Origin: Lichenostomus cassidix
Lineage: Eukaryota; Chordata; Aves; Passeriformes; Meliphagidae
Assembly (NCBI GenBank): GCA_008360975.2
Contig: CM039187.1
Location: 18,939,495 to 19,003,494, forward strand
DNA length: 64,000 bases
Reading direction: 5' to 3'
Each line of letters starts with the position of its first letter. The first letter of the stretch is position 1. Below are positions 37,303-50,208 of the stretch, one piece after another. The notes under the pieces are model-generated. The model saw only the letters and a program-made list of their open reading frames with translations, was not told the DNA's origin and made no database searches. A program made the position numbers and the translations under genes.

Positions 37303-39361
37303 AGTTCACCAAATTTGGAAACTTTAGGAAAACTAGCAGAAATAGAGCATGTTGTTCCTGTGGTCTCTTAAAAAGATACTACATCTGGCGCAAGTATTAA
37401 CGTCAACAAACAAACAGCACCTTGACCCAGAGTCATAACTTCAGATCTAAAACAAGTCACAGTGCAACTGCCTCAAGCTCCACAAAGTTCGGACTTAATT
37501 TATGGAGCTTTCACACTACTATTTGAAGAATGGCAAATATTAATCAGTCCAATATTTTAGTGGCAAAATCAATTCTCCTCCCTTCCCCATTCCTCAGATG
37601 AAGGCTGGCACTCAGTGAACCAGACCAAAGGGAGAATAGAGTTTCCAGCACCTGCTTCAGCTTTTAAGTTTCCAATTGAAACTGCTGTGATCTGGCAGCA
37701 GGCAGTCTGGCGATGTCATTTTGCTGCTTTGTGAACGACTGAATCTCAGTACAAAAAGAATCCAAATAGAGAAATGAGTGAAAAGAGCAGCAGTGGGCAA
37801 AGGAAGCCACAACATAACTTAATACAGCCAAAGAGAAAGAGCAGCTGAAGACAGTGTGATACGAAGTACCACATCCTCAACAACCAAGTACCTTATTTCC
37901 CCTCCATCTGCCTTGTGATGGTTACTGTAGGCAATGCTGAGCATGCATTACTTTCCACACTTGTGACAATGCTTTCAAAGAATGGTGTAAAATACGACTC
38001 AACACTGATGTATGATTTAGAATCACTTTATTACTAGACATTAGACTATGGTTGTTTACCACAGTAACATTAGGATTTAAAATCTAGAAATATACATTCC
38101 TACTGACAGGAGGTTTCCCTTCTTTTACAGAAGGACACACACATAATTCAAAATATAATTCCAGACGTGCTTTTCTAGTGCAGAGAAAGAATGTCAATCA
38201 CATTTATTCCTCACTATAATAGGCTTCAAGAAGTGGTTGCAAAACTGTAACAATAAACCTGCAAGCAGATTCCTCCCACAAAGAGGAAATGTTCTCACTC
38301 TTAGCATGTCTGCTTAAAAAAAATCAAGAAAAAAAAAGACAAGACCCTCCTTTAGCCCTGGTCAAATGAGCAGCCGATCCACCTCCCTTAAGAACACAAT
38401 TTAAGCCTATGATTTAGAATAACAAAGTTCCTAAGATGAATGCAGCTTTACTGGGGTCAGAACCTTTACAACAGTATGGCAGCACTCACATCAGGTAAGC
38501 TGCCCCTTCAGACTGCCAGCAGCAGTTTAACTTCAGTTTAGTCACTAGCATGCAACAAATACGGAGGAGTACAAAAATGTACTTGTCTCAATTGTTTTAA
38601 AGAAACTAAAACACCCCAAAATAAAACCTCCTACACACATCCCATAAACACCCATTCTTACTTAATCTTACTCCCTCCCCTAATATGACTGCTGAGAACT
38701 AATTTTTCTTCCAGCTCTCAAGACTTCCTTGGTCACAGAAACTGCTCACTGAAATTTCCCAAAGCTGAAAAGGCAGAAAGAAGAGTGGAGAAAGGGTTAA
38801 CCCACAGCTGGGAGAAAGTTTCCCTGGAAAATTAGAACACATGCTGTGGCTGTGACTGAATTTCACACTGGTTATGTTGAGTACAAACATCCACAACTGT
38901 GTCCATTTGAGAGAGTCGGAGAAAATGAAATGCTCCTTATATATTAGCTTCACCTGCTAGGTTCCTTCAAATGGATAATGACATGCTCAAGGGACCAGCA
39001 GAATCCTTCAGACTCACTTCACATTTCAAGTAGAGAAGACACGCTAGAGGAAATGGAAGGAAGTAGTCCTTCCCTTTCACACTCCCACATTTTTTGGAAC
39101 ATACTGGAAATCCAAACTTCTTATCTGGCAGAGATAATTCGGCTGTTTAAGACTAGATGTATCAGCATGGAAGTCACTGGAGTTGACACTTAAGACATCT
39201 GTGCCATCCAAGTACATAAAAAAAGCAACTGTACAGAGTGAGCAGGGAAGAGTATGTGCACTTTAAAGATTAAGTTATTGTGTTTTAAACAAACAGGCAG
39301 CATTTGTCTGATCAGACATAAATACAAAGTGGAGATTAAGAATTACTAAGATCAACCAGCA

Positions 39362-39660
39362 CAGAACCACTGAAAGGTTTGGATTGGAAGAGCTCTCTGG
39401 AGGTCACCTATTCCAACAGCCAGCCCATTCAAAGACTGCTCTGGAGTTTTAACAGGTTGCTTCAAAGCCTTGTTCAGTCAAACTTTAAAAATCTCCGCGG
39501 ATGGAGATTCCACTCTCTCTTCCCATGTCCTAGTATTTATGTCTCTCTCACGAGATTTTCCCCCTAAGTACAACTGGAATTAATCCATATTCATGACTAT
39601 GGATATCCTGGCCCATATAAGAAGTGGCTCTGCCTTTTTTGTGATCATCCTTTAGGTAGT
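39362..39660 (-). mobile_element. CR1 LINE 3' fragment, old
   Basis: The plus strand carries the reverse complement of a CR1 3' end: CAGAACCACTGAAAGGTTTG GATTGGAAGAG, then GGAGGTCACCTATTCCAACA, and later AAATCTCCGCGGATGGAGAT TCCAC. Substitutions and small indels are frequent, so it is older than the copy at 8.0 kb. The left half is secure; the end near 39660 is approximate. Confidence 0.85.
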
Positions 39661-40378
39661 AGAAGATTGCTATTAGGTTCCACCCACCAAAGAGTGTTCC
39701 ATTACATAATAGCAGGAAAGCCTTTAAAAAAAAGGAAAAAAATGAAAAGATGTATCTTCACCAAGCTGAGAGATCTCAACAGGGGTTATCAATACAAAAA
39801 GACAGGCACACAGAGGCTAGCACTTATCGTCCCTAGATAATTAGTAAATAACAATAGCATAAATATAGAAAAACGCTTTCTTCTCCTCAAAGCATTTTTC
39901 ACCAACCAACACAGGGAGAAGCAAAAAGATGGCAGATAAAACATCTAAAGCAGAAGGAGACACATGACTGCTCTCATCTCCAAGATACTCAACACAGTGA
40001 CAGGTAGGGACAGGCAACTGTGCTGCCCTTTTTAATGGGGATTATAATGCATCCATATTTAAGAAGGCACCAGGTAGGGAAGACCTTGATTTATTTGATG
40101 TATTGCATTTATTTTCTGAATGCCTACGAAGTTCTGTTCAAATACATAAGGTCTGTTTTGTAGCCATTCCTTCTTCACAAGAACGAGCAAATGCAGGGTG
40201 AGTAGATTACAGTAAATCACTCACTGTCCATTTCACTGCATAAACTTAAAAGGTTACAAGACCCTCAAAGCAAGGTATTAATCACTTGTTCTCACCATGC
40301 CTAGTAACAAATGTCCCATCTGACCTTAAGTACCCACTTTCATGCTCCGAGTTGTCTTCATTAATTGACGCACCAATT

Positions 40379-40432
40379 TTAAAACAAACAAAAAAAGAAA
40401 CAAACCCTCCCACAAAACAACTAAAAAATACC
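40379..40432 (+). repeat. A/C-rich tract
   Basis: AAAACAAACAAAAAAAGAAAC followed by CCTCCCACAAAACAAC. Low complexity, with the same orientation as the other A/C tracts. Confidence 0.8.
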
Positions 40433-40940
40433 TAAAGCCATCTTTCCCAGTGTCCTCTTCCAACAAAATTAACCAAGACTCCAAGTAAAACAGACATGAT
40501 TCATCCCTAAATCCTATCACATGAAAGTAAATACTTTGCAAGCTTATTTTCTGAGGCTGAATGGCAATCAGGCACTCATTTGTACTCTTTTAAATATACT
40601 GACAGTGATTTGTACTTCCTGTCCCAACCATCACTAGAGCAATACATACTTGCACCTAATTTTTAAATTTCACAGATTACAGAACTGCAGTTAGATCATA
40701 ATGATATATTCCTTTCTGCCTCAGAGAGGAGGGCAACCTACATTGTTCCCTGAATGTTGTTAGATATTGGCTAAGAAACTGATTAAAAGATTTCTTTAAA
40801 AAATAATAAAATTGTTTCCACACACCATTAAAAAAAAACCTACTTAAAAGACCGCTAAGTGCCAACACAACACAGTTGAAGATGTTCAGATTCAGGGGTG
40901 TGGGTGGGTAGCTTCCAATAATTCAAAGTATCTTGATATG

Positions 40941-41090
40941 CAGTCCCCATCCCTGGAGACAGCAAAAGCTGCCTGGATATAGCCCTGAGCCACCAGCACA
41001 CCAGGCAGCTGAGTTCAAACAGGCCAGTTGGACCAGAAGACTTCTGGAGGTCCCTTCCAGCCTCAACCATTCTACTATTCTTGCAATTCT
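40941..41090 (+). mobile_element. CR1 LINE 3' end
   Basis: The plus strand reads CCATCCCTGGAGACAGCAAA, then GCTGCCTGGATATAGCCCTG, then TCTGGAGGTCCCTTCCAGCC TCAACCATTCTA and a degenerate ATTCT-type tail that corresponds to the CR1 terminal 8-bp repeats. It has opposite orientation to GBF1. Confidence 0.9.
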
Positions 41091-43320
41091 ACAGACACAA
41101 AGAGAATCTAGTAATTACCAGGGGCTTAGTTTTCTGCTAAATATTTCTATCCTTTAGATTTAGAGGCCCACTTGAAAAAACAAAACTTCAGTGATGCCAT
41201 CAAACTGCTTCAAATAACTCTAAAATTAATTATCAAAGTTTTCATCAATTTAAGGTTTTACTCATGGTTTCCAATGCTGAAGGCCCTCAAAATCAGACAC
41301 AGACTGAAAAACTTACTCAGCTGTTCATTTTAAGGTACCTCATATAATATACCAGGGGAGGGGGGAAATTATTTAAAAACATATCAGAGTGCAGTCTTCA
41401 TTCTTTCACTTACATAGATGAATGATGATCACTGTGGCTGCTTAGCAAGAGAGACTTCAGAAGACAAGAGAAACTACAGTTCAAGACATCAATATTTATT
41501 ATTAACTATGCCCTCTGGGAAAGCTCCTAAAGTATGTTCGATTTGGGCTATGTTGCTATTTAATTTCAGGAATTTCAGGCACTGAAGGGACCTCTTAGAA
41601 AGGAGAAAATGGAACTTGTCTTAATTATCTAAACCACCTTAACATCTTCCTCCCTCAGTAACTATTATCTTCTGGGACCTTATGGGAAGCAGTCCCTTAT
41701 ATTTTCTGTTTCTCCATGAAACTGCAAGCAGCTGTCTTGTTTATAAAGAAGCTGAGTTCTTCTGACTATTAAAACAAAACAAAAAATTGTATTTAGAATT
41801 AAGAAGAAATCTAAAATACTTTTATTCAAAATACTATATATAATTTCTTAACTAAAATTACAGGCATTTGTTTGTTTTAGAAAGTCATTGGTGGGAGGTA
41901 TTTACAAAATATCAGATCCTTTTAATTTGTATAGTAACAAGTAAAATATATGTATGATTGCATTCTAACAGGATTCAGCTGAGTTACACCAGCTCTAACT
42001 GTACTAATAGTCACTAAGCCATGTTTTTACCCATTGCATACATAGTCAATGCTCCTTTTCATACAAACACCCCCCCAATTCTTCTTCCCTGCATCCTAAA
42101 TACCTCTTGCAGCCACTGAATAAACACCAGCATATACAAATGTGAACTATTTGGACAGCATGCAACAAGGATAAAGCAAAGCACTTTTCACAGACAAACA
42201 GAAATAACAACTGCAATCTATTTAAATTAAAAATTCCCGAGTCAAGCAACGAATTCAGAAATAATTTGAGACTAACGTATGAACAGCCACCAGGTAAGCT
42301 AACAGAAAAACCTCCCTATCTCACCCTCATCAGGCTTTTTAGAAGCAAGAACTATATCTTGTTCTCCCCTACATTAGAATTTTAATTTCTAATGAGTCCT
42401 AGCAGTTTCTTTCTAGTATGACTTTGGAGTAACAATCAACTCAGCAATCCAGAAGACATGAGACTTGTAGGAGGATCAATGCATCCTCTGACATTCTGGA
42501 ATTTCACTGTCTTTAAAACAAATCTTTTGCACTGTCCTCTTACAGCCACTGAAGAGCTGTAGCAGTGCCAGGGAGGGGGCTTGGGATGAGGGTACCTCAT
42601 AGTCTGAGAGGAAGAAGCATGAATGTTAGGCATCTGTTACTATTACTCAGTAAAATCCAAAATCTAGATAAAATAAGACAACATAAATTGGTTTGATAAA
42701 TCATTAAAAGGACAACAATTATTTTGACAATCTTACAATTTTGTATGAGATAATGTTATTTCAGAACCAATGACAATCTATAAATAAAAATCCCCAAATG
42801 TACAAGATCAAAACATACATTTCAGCAAGCTTCATATTTAGCATACTTTGAATTTCCTTAGCTAGAACCAGATTTATTCTATCAGAAATTGTATATGGTC
42901 TCTGAAGAGTTAGTGCATGACCTTGCATCCCTTATGACAAGTCACAGCTGTATTCCCATATTGACTGATAAAGACAACTGAACAGGCAAGCAGAGTCCCG
43001 TCCTGTCTTTGAAACAGGCCAGACATTTAAACTCATCTCACTAAAAAATTATTTGCTACCATCATAATTAAGCATTTCTGGCCTTTTTTTACATGGTTCA
43101 AAACAAAACAAATCACACTTGAAGTGTCAGATGACCTCATACTCGGATCCCAAGTGACAAAAGTTAGGAAAAAAACTATGAGGTCTCCTATGTTCCCTTT
43201 TAAAGGCTAACAACCTGGCAACACAGATCTTATTCTGTTTTGAATTTGGTTACATCTCAAAGAAAATTCAGCTTGAAAGCAGAAGTCTTCAAAATAGCGC
43301 AGAAATGACAGATACAGACT

Positions 43321-43342
43321 TCTTTTTTTTTTAAAAAAAAAG
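43321..43342. repeat. T10-A9 near-palindrome
   Basis: A run of ten T followed at once by nine A, flanked by C and G. It is self-complementary and capable of a hairpin or cruciform. No element is attached. Confidence 0.85.
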
Positions 43343-43849
43343 ATAAGAGCATGTTGTGGAGGCAGCATAGCTAGTTCAAAAAAGTTTAGTCAACTAACTT
43401 CAGGAGCAGGAAGAAGCAAAAAAAAATCTCGAAAAAACTACCATAAACACGAGCAGTGTATCAGACTGATACTTGAAGCAACAGGCTGGCTCACAGTTGA
43501 TCAACAGCATCTGTCCTGTTGCACAGAACAACTCATCTGTTAAACACTAGTATGATCCTAAACAGGATCTTCCAAATCTCTCCCCACGTAAGCATTTCAA
43601 CTTGAAATGCAACTTTGAGAAAGTCAGTAGGACAAACTGTAAGTCCTTCTTCCACACAGATAATTCATCTTCAGTTCAAGTTGCCTTTAAACATAGAACT
43701 TCTTTTACTTTTTCTGAAAATTTAAGTGAAAAATAAAATATATTAATAACTTTTGAATTTGTGTCAGGTACAGCTCAACAAGCTCTGTTCCTTACACCTG
43801 TCTCTGCCTCTCCAGCCCTGCAGCTCTGGTTTAAAAAATCTGCCGCTCT

Positions 43850-43908
43850 GCACCACATTCTGGGAAGGATAATATGTGCTTCTTTGCACCAGATTCTGGG
43901 AAGGATAA
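43850..43908 (+). repeat. Tandem duplication, 36-bp period, two copies
   Basis: GCACCACATTCTGGGAAGGA TAA at 43850-43872 recurs as GCACCAGATTCTGGGAAGGA TAA at 43886-43908 with one mismatch in 23. The intervening bases are less alike. The 36-base period is a multiple of three, which gives a repeated peptide in an open frame over it, but no known protein. Confidence 0.85.
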
Positions 43909-44579
43909 CCTGGCCACAATCCAGTGTATTCCTCAACCTGTTAAGAGCAACTGGTCCAGCCATGCTGAGTTTGTATTTGCATCCTTTCTCCATGAGTGAG
44001 CTAGTGAAAGCATCTCAAAAGAAGCAATCATAAGAAAAGCTCCATAGTTCGAGGTTTTAACTAAAAAGATTTAAAGTGCAAAGAACAAATGATAGACATA
44101 AAGACCTTAAAATTTTAGCATACGGATTTTAATCTTTCCATGCCAGCTTTTATATGGCTAATTCAGCTCACACAAATGTTTCTTAGAGGATAGGCAAAGA
44201 AACTTGTACTGCTCACAATGCAGTGTCTTGAAGCCTGTCAGCTTTAATAGTCACTGATTGGACTGAACTTAAATAATTTCCTAAACTCTCAAAACCTTCT
44301 ACCTCCAGCATCTAGAAATGGATCAACTTTTCCTTTGATCTCTCTTCCTACCATGTCAAAATGGGTATGTCACCAGGGCTGAGGTCAGAAAGTAATCCCT
44401 TCACAGCTATACACACAGGCACTACTTGCATCCAGACCACTGTTTTCTTCTCAGCTTCTTTAAACAATCCTTTCTTAATCAAAACTAGTAAACAGCCCAT
44501 CAAGAACAACTCCACAGAGGCCTCTAACACAGACAAAAGGAAAAAATACCAGCTATTTTTCCAAACTGCTGCAACAGAA

Positions 44580-45620
44580 GCCTCTGTTATTTTGAATTAG
44601 CAGGTTAATGCTCATTAGTTTAGTACTAATTAACTGTCTTCCTATTCTACATCTTGAATGTTTGCAGTGGGAATGTTAACTGGCACCGTGCATTGGGAGG
44701 GCCAGGCAGACAATGAAGACAATCTGCTGTCTCCTCACAGTACACCAAGGAAGCTGAGCAATTTCTGCTGTTGACTGAAGCATATAAATGTATTCATGCT
44801 TCCCCCATTCTATTAATTCTATTTTTTAAGCCTCATTTAGGCTGCAGTTACCTCTTGGCACATGCTGTGTCCAGCTAGAAAATCATTACAACTAATCCAA
44901 AAAAGGTAAACTCCATTGAACCGTACGGTAAGTATCCCTTGCACTCCTGTTTCTTCCTAGCCTGTCCTGCAATTGTGTCCCAATCTGCCAGCATTAACAC
45001 AGATACACAGCGGTATTTATTTGATGCCTATTCCACCAAGCTGTATTCACACTAAATCCTCCATGTGTATTTAATAAATCACACTAGTTAGGTGGGCAGG
45101 ATTAGTTCCAAGTCACCTAATGACTATATCATGAGCTGCAGTATTAAAGGGATTAATATTAATCTTAGCCATTTCAATTCACTGCGAGAGGACAGTCCCT
45201 GCTCCAACAGAAGCAGCAGCAGCAGGCAGCACAAGAAATTCTAAACAAGAGCATGAAGATTAATGAGGGCTTCCTCATTCTGCCTGTGAGTCTCCTCTAC
45301 CAGGATACAGGGCAGCGAATCCCCAGCAAAGACAAGCTCATAAATAAACACACAACGCCACAAATACTTTGAGCAGCTGAGCCCGACACAGAGCTGTTTT
45401 CACTCGCTATCTGCTTCTCCTGTAACCCACACCTCCAAGCACACTCAGGAATTTGAAAGGCTTGCACAGCAGCCGATTTGTTTTCTTTCACTTAAAAGCA
45501 CACACCTCATTACTCATAATAAATTACTCATTTTAAACGAGCTTGTGGAGCTAACAGCTAAAATGAGCTGTGTTCAGCGAGGATGAGAGCAGCAGGGGAA
45601 TTTGAAGGGATAACTCACTG
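44580..45620. promoter_or_regulatory. Candidate enhancer with homeodomain motif cluster
   Basis: A 1-kb repeat-free stretch rich in TAAT-core words. It includes GGATTA at 45099-45104 and the perfect 14-bp palindrome GATTAATATTAATC at 45151-45164, whose arms are OTX/PITX-type (GATTA/TAATC) sites. Further words include CTAATGACTATATCATGAGC and CATTACTCATAATAAATTAC. GBF1 lies beside PITX3 in vertebrates, so a role for either gene is possible. This is inference from motif content only. Confidence 0.35.
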
Positions 45621-48129
45621 CACCGAGGTTAAAAAGGATGTCAGACTCCAACAGATCTGACTGCTTTATTCTTGGCAAGAATAATCATTACAAACAGAAG
45701 GAGCTCTTAAAAATGGAGAGAAAGACCTTTCTAAAGTGTTCATGTTAAACTGAAGCATAAAAATGGACTGATACAAGCTGATTTGCTAACAAAGTGCTGC
45801 ACTCCATAGCCCCTGCAAAGACCCCATGAAAGGGTTTTGGCCTTCACTGATATGTAAGAATAAAAACCCCAATCATTAGCATAAAATTCCAGAAGTTCAG
45901 TTTTGGTCTACTGCAAATTTAGATGCAGTTAAATGTTGGAAAAGGAGTAGCCTTTTACAGCTCACAGTTAATTCAGAGTACCACAGAATGAGTAAGAGTC
46001 AGTCCAACAGCTGCATTCTGGAGACTAGTGGAAAAAACGACAGATGAAAAAGGGGGAGTTGAGTCAGCAACATTTTCTGCCTTCCCTGAAAAACTCTAGA
46101 CCCTCAAAAAAAAAGACAGATCAGTTTAAACTGGAGCACAGGCCTGTCACAAGCTATTAACAGCTCAGCAGGTCCTCCAGGCACAACAGTAGCCTCAAAC
46201 TCAGTCAGATTCAGCACAGAGCTGAATACAGTACAGCCACTTGGAAGCAAGTTGCTCACAACTGATGGAACAGAACAGGACCACTACATTAAACATGACA
46301 GAGAAAAACTCTTGAATTTGTGTTACACTAACACATAAGTGATTCGAGGGACTGGTGCCAGCGTATCCAAGTTTATAAACTAAATGCAAGCAAACAGACA
46401 AAGTGGAGTCGCATCACACGTGGCTGAGCAGACAGGAAGGGATCCATTAAGCACACTGTCCAACCCTTCCACAGGCAGAATGGACCAGAGATGGAGTTGA
46501 CATTTTCTGTATTGGTAAACAATCTTCTGTTTTTTTCACATGAAAAACATCTGGCAGCGAGGAAGTTCTCAGTTCACACTCTTGCACCTGTTTGCCTTGT
46601 TTGGTTTGGGGAGTTGTTTGTTTTTAAGGAAAGGACAAAGGAGGAAAATTCAAGATTTAACTAGGTGCAATGTGCACAGGTTTTATACTCCATCAGCCCT
46701 TGGCAACCAAAGAGCTGAACTCCCAAAGCACTCTTTAAAAGGTAAAGGTATGCTACAGGCCATGCAGCTAAAACAGTTTCAGATGCTCGAGGAAGGGTTT
46801 TGTGTGGTGGGCCAGCTATTTTGGAATGGGTGAAACATTCTACATTCCAAATGCACACTCAGATAAAGGCAAACCACTGAATGTTTGGGTTGTTTTTTTT
46901 CTTTTTACAAAAGACAGACAATACAGTCACATAAATGTTTAAATGTTTTTAACTCTAGAATGGCTGATTTAAAAACCAACATATATTGAGTTTGATGCTT
47001 AAAACTCCACGAAACTGAACTCTAAATCTCTTGAGCAAAAATTATTATTAAAAACAGCATAACAAGAAAGTCTGAAGATTTTAAGCTATACACAAATACC
47101 ATTATGGTTTGTCCAACAACAAAGCAGTGTCTGCCAAACTTCTAACAGTGCAAGAGGCTAGAGCACTTGACATGTTTTCATCTATGCACACCCTTAATAC
47201 TAAATGTGCAGACTCTAGTACCAGCCAAAAGAAATTAAGTAGTAAACTTTATACTCTTGTCACTAAGTGGAAGTCATTAGTCATCTTTTCACATTTATTC
47301 TAGTCCAATCTGAAATACATACTCAAAACCTGTAGTAGCTCACTTATAAATTCTATTTCTGATTCTCTTAAACTAGGCAGTCTTCATCAAATTTACTTTT
47401 AGCTGCCGGGTTTCAGTGGAAGTCAGCCACCCAGCCTGCAGCTTGCTGTTTGACCTGTTAAAGCTCTAACTGGTAACTTACAGCTGACACCATGTTGAGA
47501 GAAAAAAACCTACTTTTCTTCTACCTCCCAAGTTTCACTTCCAGAAGTGTTTATTTATATAAACCATAAATAATAATACTATTACGCATTAAACACCTTC
47601 TCAGTTGATTTGTTTTCTGGGCTTCTAGGGTTTGGGGGGGAGGGGTATCTTTTAAACACAGAAAGGAAGACATGGAAAATACAGCCTTCTACACTCAAGC
47701 TCCACTTACTTTTGTTGAGAACATGGTTTTTAACTTTCACTGCATTCTACAAAACCAGTAAAAGTAAACACTGCTTACAGCTTCAGAAAGGGGATAGATG
47801 GAAGGGTATTTTTAGTGCTTTGGCAGGGACAAAGACAGTCCCAGTACCAGACATTCTTGTAGTGCTAACAGGCTGCAAAACCCTCATACGAAAGATGCTA
47901 TTCAGACCTGTGGACACTGTATAAATATAGGCGTATGTGAGAACTATTTCTGTGCACGATAGCAAATTTTTCCTCCCCATGAAGTCCTCTATAGATGAAG
48001 CCATTCTGCCTGCTGCTGTGTCCACAGTCCATTCTGCACACAAGGTCAGGCCCATCCAGTGGAGCTGCATCAGTCTCCTGGAATGCTGAAGTCCACATAT
48101 TTGCCATTCAACATGAAAACTGCTTTTCA

Positions 48130-48420
48130 AGTTCAATCAGCTATAAATGTTGCTTTGTTTTAATTTTCCACTGAACTTCCTGGAACCCATTATCAGACTG
48201 TCAGGGATGTATATTTAGCAATGGCAACACGGCCTCTTTGCCGCTGCCCCACTGCTCATGTCACCTCCAATAAACAGAAAAACAATCCACCAGCAAATGA
48301 CATTTTTTGCAGACTATTTACTGCCAGCATGAGGCAGTGGGTGAAACTGGAAGTGCATGGGGAAGCCTTTATCCATTTAATAATAAAAAAAAGTTTAAAA
48401 AAATCATCAAGTGATCCCTA
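48130..48420. promoter_or_regulatory. Candidate conserved non-coding block
   Basis: Repeat-free stretch ending 260 bp before the large CR1. It contains GCAGACTATTTACTGCCAGC and CCTTTATCCATTTAATAATA, words of the kind seen in conserved developmental enhancers. No protein match is seen in any frame. Weak evidence. Confidence 0.25.
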
Positions 48421-48681
48421 AGGAGAGAGGCAAAAGGGAACGTTAATTTACCACTTACACATTAAGTCTCATCTACTGCCCCAAGCTAGTACTCACAAAG
48501 CTTAGTCTAAGTGAAAAAACGTTTGCAGAAAAAGCCTTCCTCAGTGGAAATACTTGCCTACACCACCTCTAATGGTTTAAATTTCAGAGGGCTTTTAAAT
48601 GGTCATGTATGAAATTACTGCATTTGCATACATGATTATTCTTATGCAATATTGCTTGATACTGGAGCTTGAAAAAAATAA

Positions 48682-50100
48682 AATCATAGAATGGTTTGGG
48701 TTGGAAGAGGTCTTAAAGATCGTGTAGTTCCAGTCCCCCTGCCATGAGTAGGAACTCCTTCAACTACACCAGGTTGCTCAAAGCCCCTTCCAACCTGACC
48801 TTGAACACTTCCAGAGACTGGGTATCTGCATGTTCTCTGGGCAACTTGTCCCAGCGCCTCCCCATCCTCAAAGTGAAGAATTTCTTCCTCATATCTCATC
48901 TAAACCTGCCCTCTTTCAGTTTGATGCCATTCTCCCTTGTCCTACTACATGCCTTCATCCCTCACCATCCTTCTTGTAGCCTCTTTAGGTCCCAGAAGGT
49001 GCTGTGAGATCTCCCCAGTCTTCTCTTGTCCAGGCTGAACAACTCCAACTCTCCCAGCCTGCCTTCACAGGAGAGGTGCTCCAGCCCTCTGACCATCTTT
49101 ATAGCCTCCTCTTTAAATCACTTCAGTCGGTCCATGTGCTTCTTATGCTGGGGAACCCAGAGCCAGATGCAGCACTCCAGGTGAGGTCTCACAGAGTAGC
49201 AGGGCAGAACCCCCTCCCTCGACCTGATGGCCACACTGCTTTTGGTACACGCCAGGACAGAGGTGGCTTTCTGGGCTGCAGGTGCACATTCCCCAGATCA
49301 TGTCAAACCTCTACTCAACCAACACCCCACGTCCTCCTCAGGGCTGCTCTCAATCCACTCTCCTCCCAGCCTGTATTTGTTTGGATTGCCCCAACCCAGG
49401 TGAAGGACCTTGCACTTGGCTTTGTTGAACTTCATGAGGTTCACACCAGCCCATGTCTGCAGGTCAAGGTCCCTTTGGATGGCATCGCTTCCCTCCAATG
49501 TGTTGACCATGTCAGAGAGTTTGGTGTCATCAACAAACCTGCCGAGGGTGCACTCAATCCCACTATCCATGTTGCCAACAAAAGTGTTGAACAGCACTAG
49601 TCCCACTACTGACCTCTGAGGACTTTGTCCCCGGCAACTGAGCTACCTGTCACCGGTCTCCACTTGGACAACACGCTGTTGACCCCAACTCTGAGATGAA
49701 AATAATCCAGCCAATTCCTTGTCCACTGAGTGGTCCATCCATCAAATCCATGTTTTTCCAGGTAAGAGACAAGGATGTCATGTGGACAGTGTCGAACACT
49801 TTGCACAAACACAGGCAGATGACATCAGTTGCTCTTCTCTTACCCTCAACACTGTAACCCCTCTTGCAGAAGGCCACAAAATTTGTCAAGCACGATTCAC
49901 CCTTAGTACAGTGTACCATACTGGCTGTCACCAATCACATCCTTATTTTCCATGTGTGTTAATTGGGTTTCCAGGAGGATCTGCTCCATGATCTTGCTGG
50001 GCACAGAGGTGGGATTGACTGACTTGTAGTTCTCTGGGTCTGCCTTTTTAAACTTTTTTTAAATGGAGGTTCAAGACCATCTAAGGAAGATGGTGAAGTC
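48682..50100 (-). mobile_element. CR1 LINE, 5'-truncated, 1.4 kb
   Basis: The plus strand starts with the reverse complement of a CR1 3' end (ATCATAGAATGGTTTGGGTT GGAAGAGG...), continues through the 3' UTR, and enters the reverse transcriptase region of ORF2 from about 49298. It stops near 50100, upstream of the RT palm, so it is truncated at the 5' end like most CR1 copies. It is the largest transposon copy in the window and has the same orientation as GBF1. It is relatively well preserved at its 3' end. Confidence 0.95.
49298..50090 (-). pseudogene. CR1 ORF2 reverse transcriptase remnant
   Basis: Minus-strand frames show CR1 reverse transcriptase segments in order: a KIMEQILLE block near 50000, GESCLTNFVAF near 49890, NWLD and SKWRPVTG near 49660-49730, and the catalytic region GRFVDDTKLSDMV with KAKCKVLHLGWGNPNKYR at 49298-49606. 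The segments lie in different frames, so several frameshifts and stops break it. The catalytic motif normally read FADD is FVDD here, with both aspartates retained. It is not functional. Confidence 0.92.
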
Positions 50101-50208
50101 TGGTTCACCTCACTGTTGAAACATTGCCTTATAGAGAAGGGTTCTCACTCCTGTTTTGCAAAATAAATTTAACAACATCAACTTCTCTCAAAAAAAAAAA
50201 AAAAAAAA
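50101..50208 (+). other. Possible retroposed 3' end with poly(A) tail
   Basis: An AATAAA hexamer at 50162-50167 is followed 22 bases later by 19 uninterrupted A at 50190-50208, directly beside the truncated 5' end of the CR1. That spacing is typical of an mRNA 3' end. No source gene is recognised, and chance association is possible. Confidence 0.3.

Noticed and set aside
47783..48136. 117-residue minus-strand open frame
   Set aside because: It does not match GBF1 or another protein known to me, and has no splice sites consistent with the GBF1 phase.
49004..49600. 198-residue plus-strand open frame, the longest in the window
   Set aside because: It is the antisense of the CR1 reverse transcriptase and 3' region; the minus strand holds the real protein remnant.
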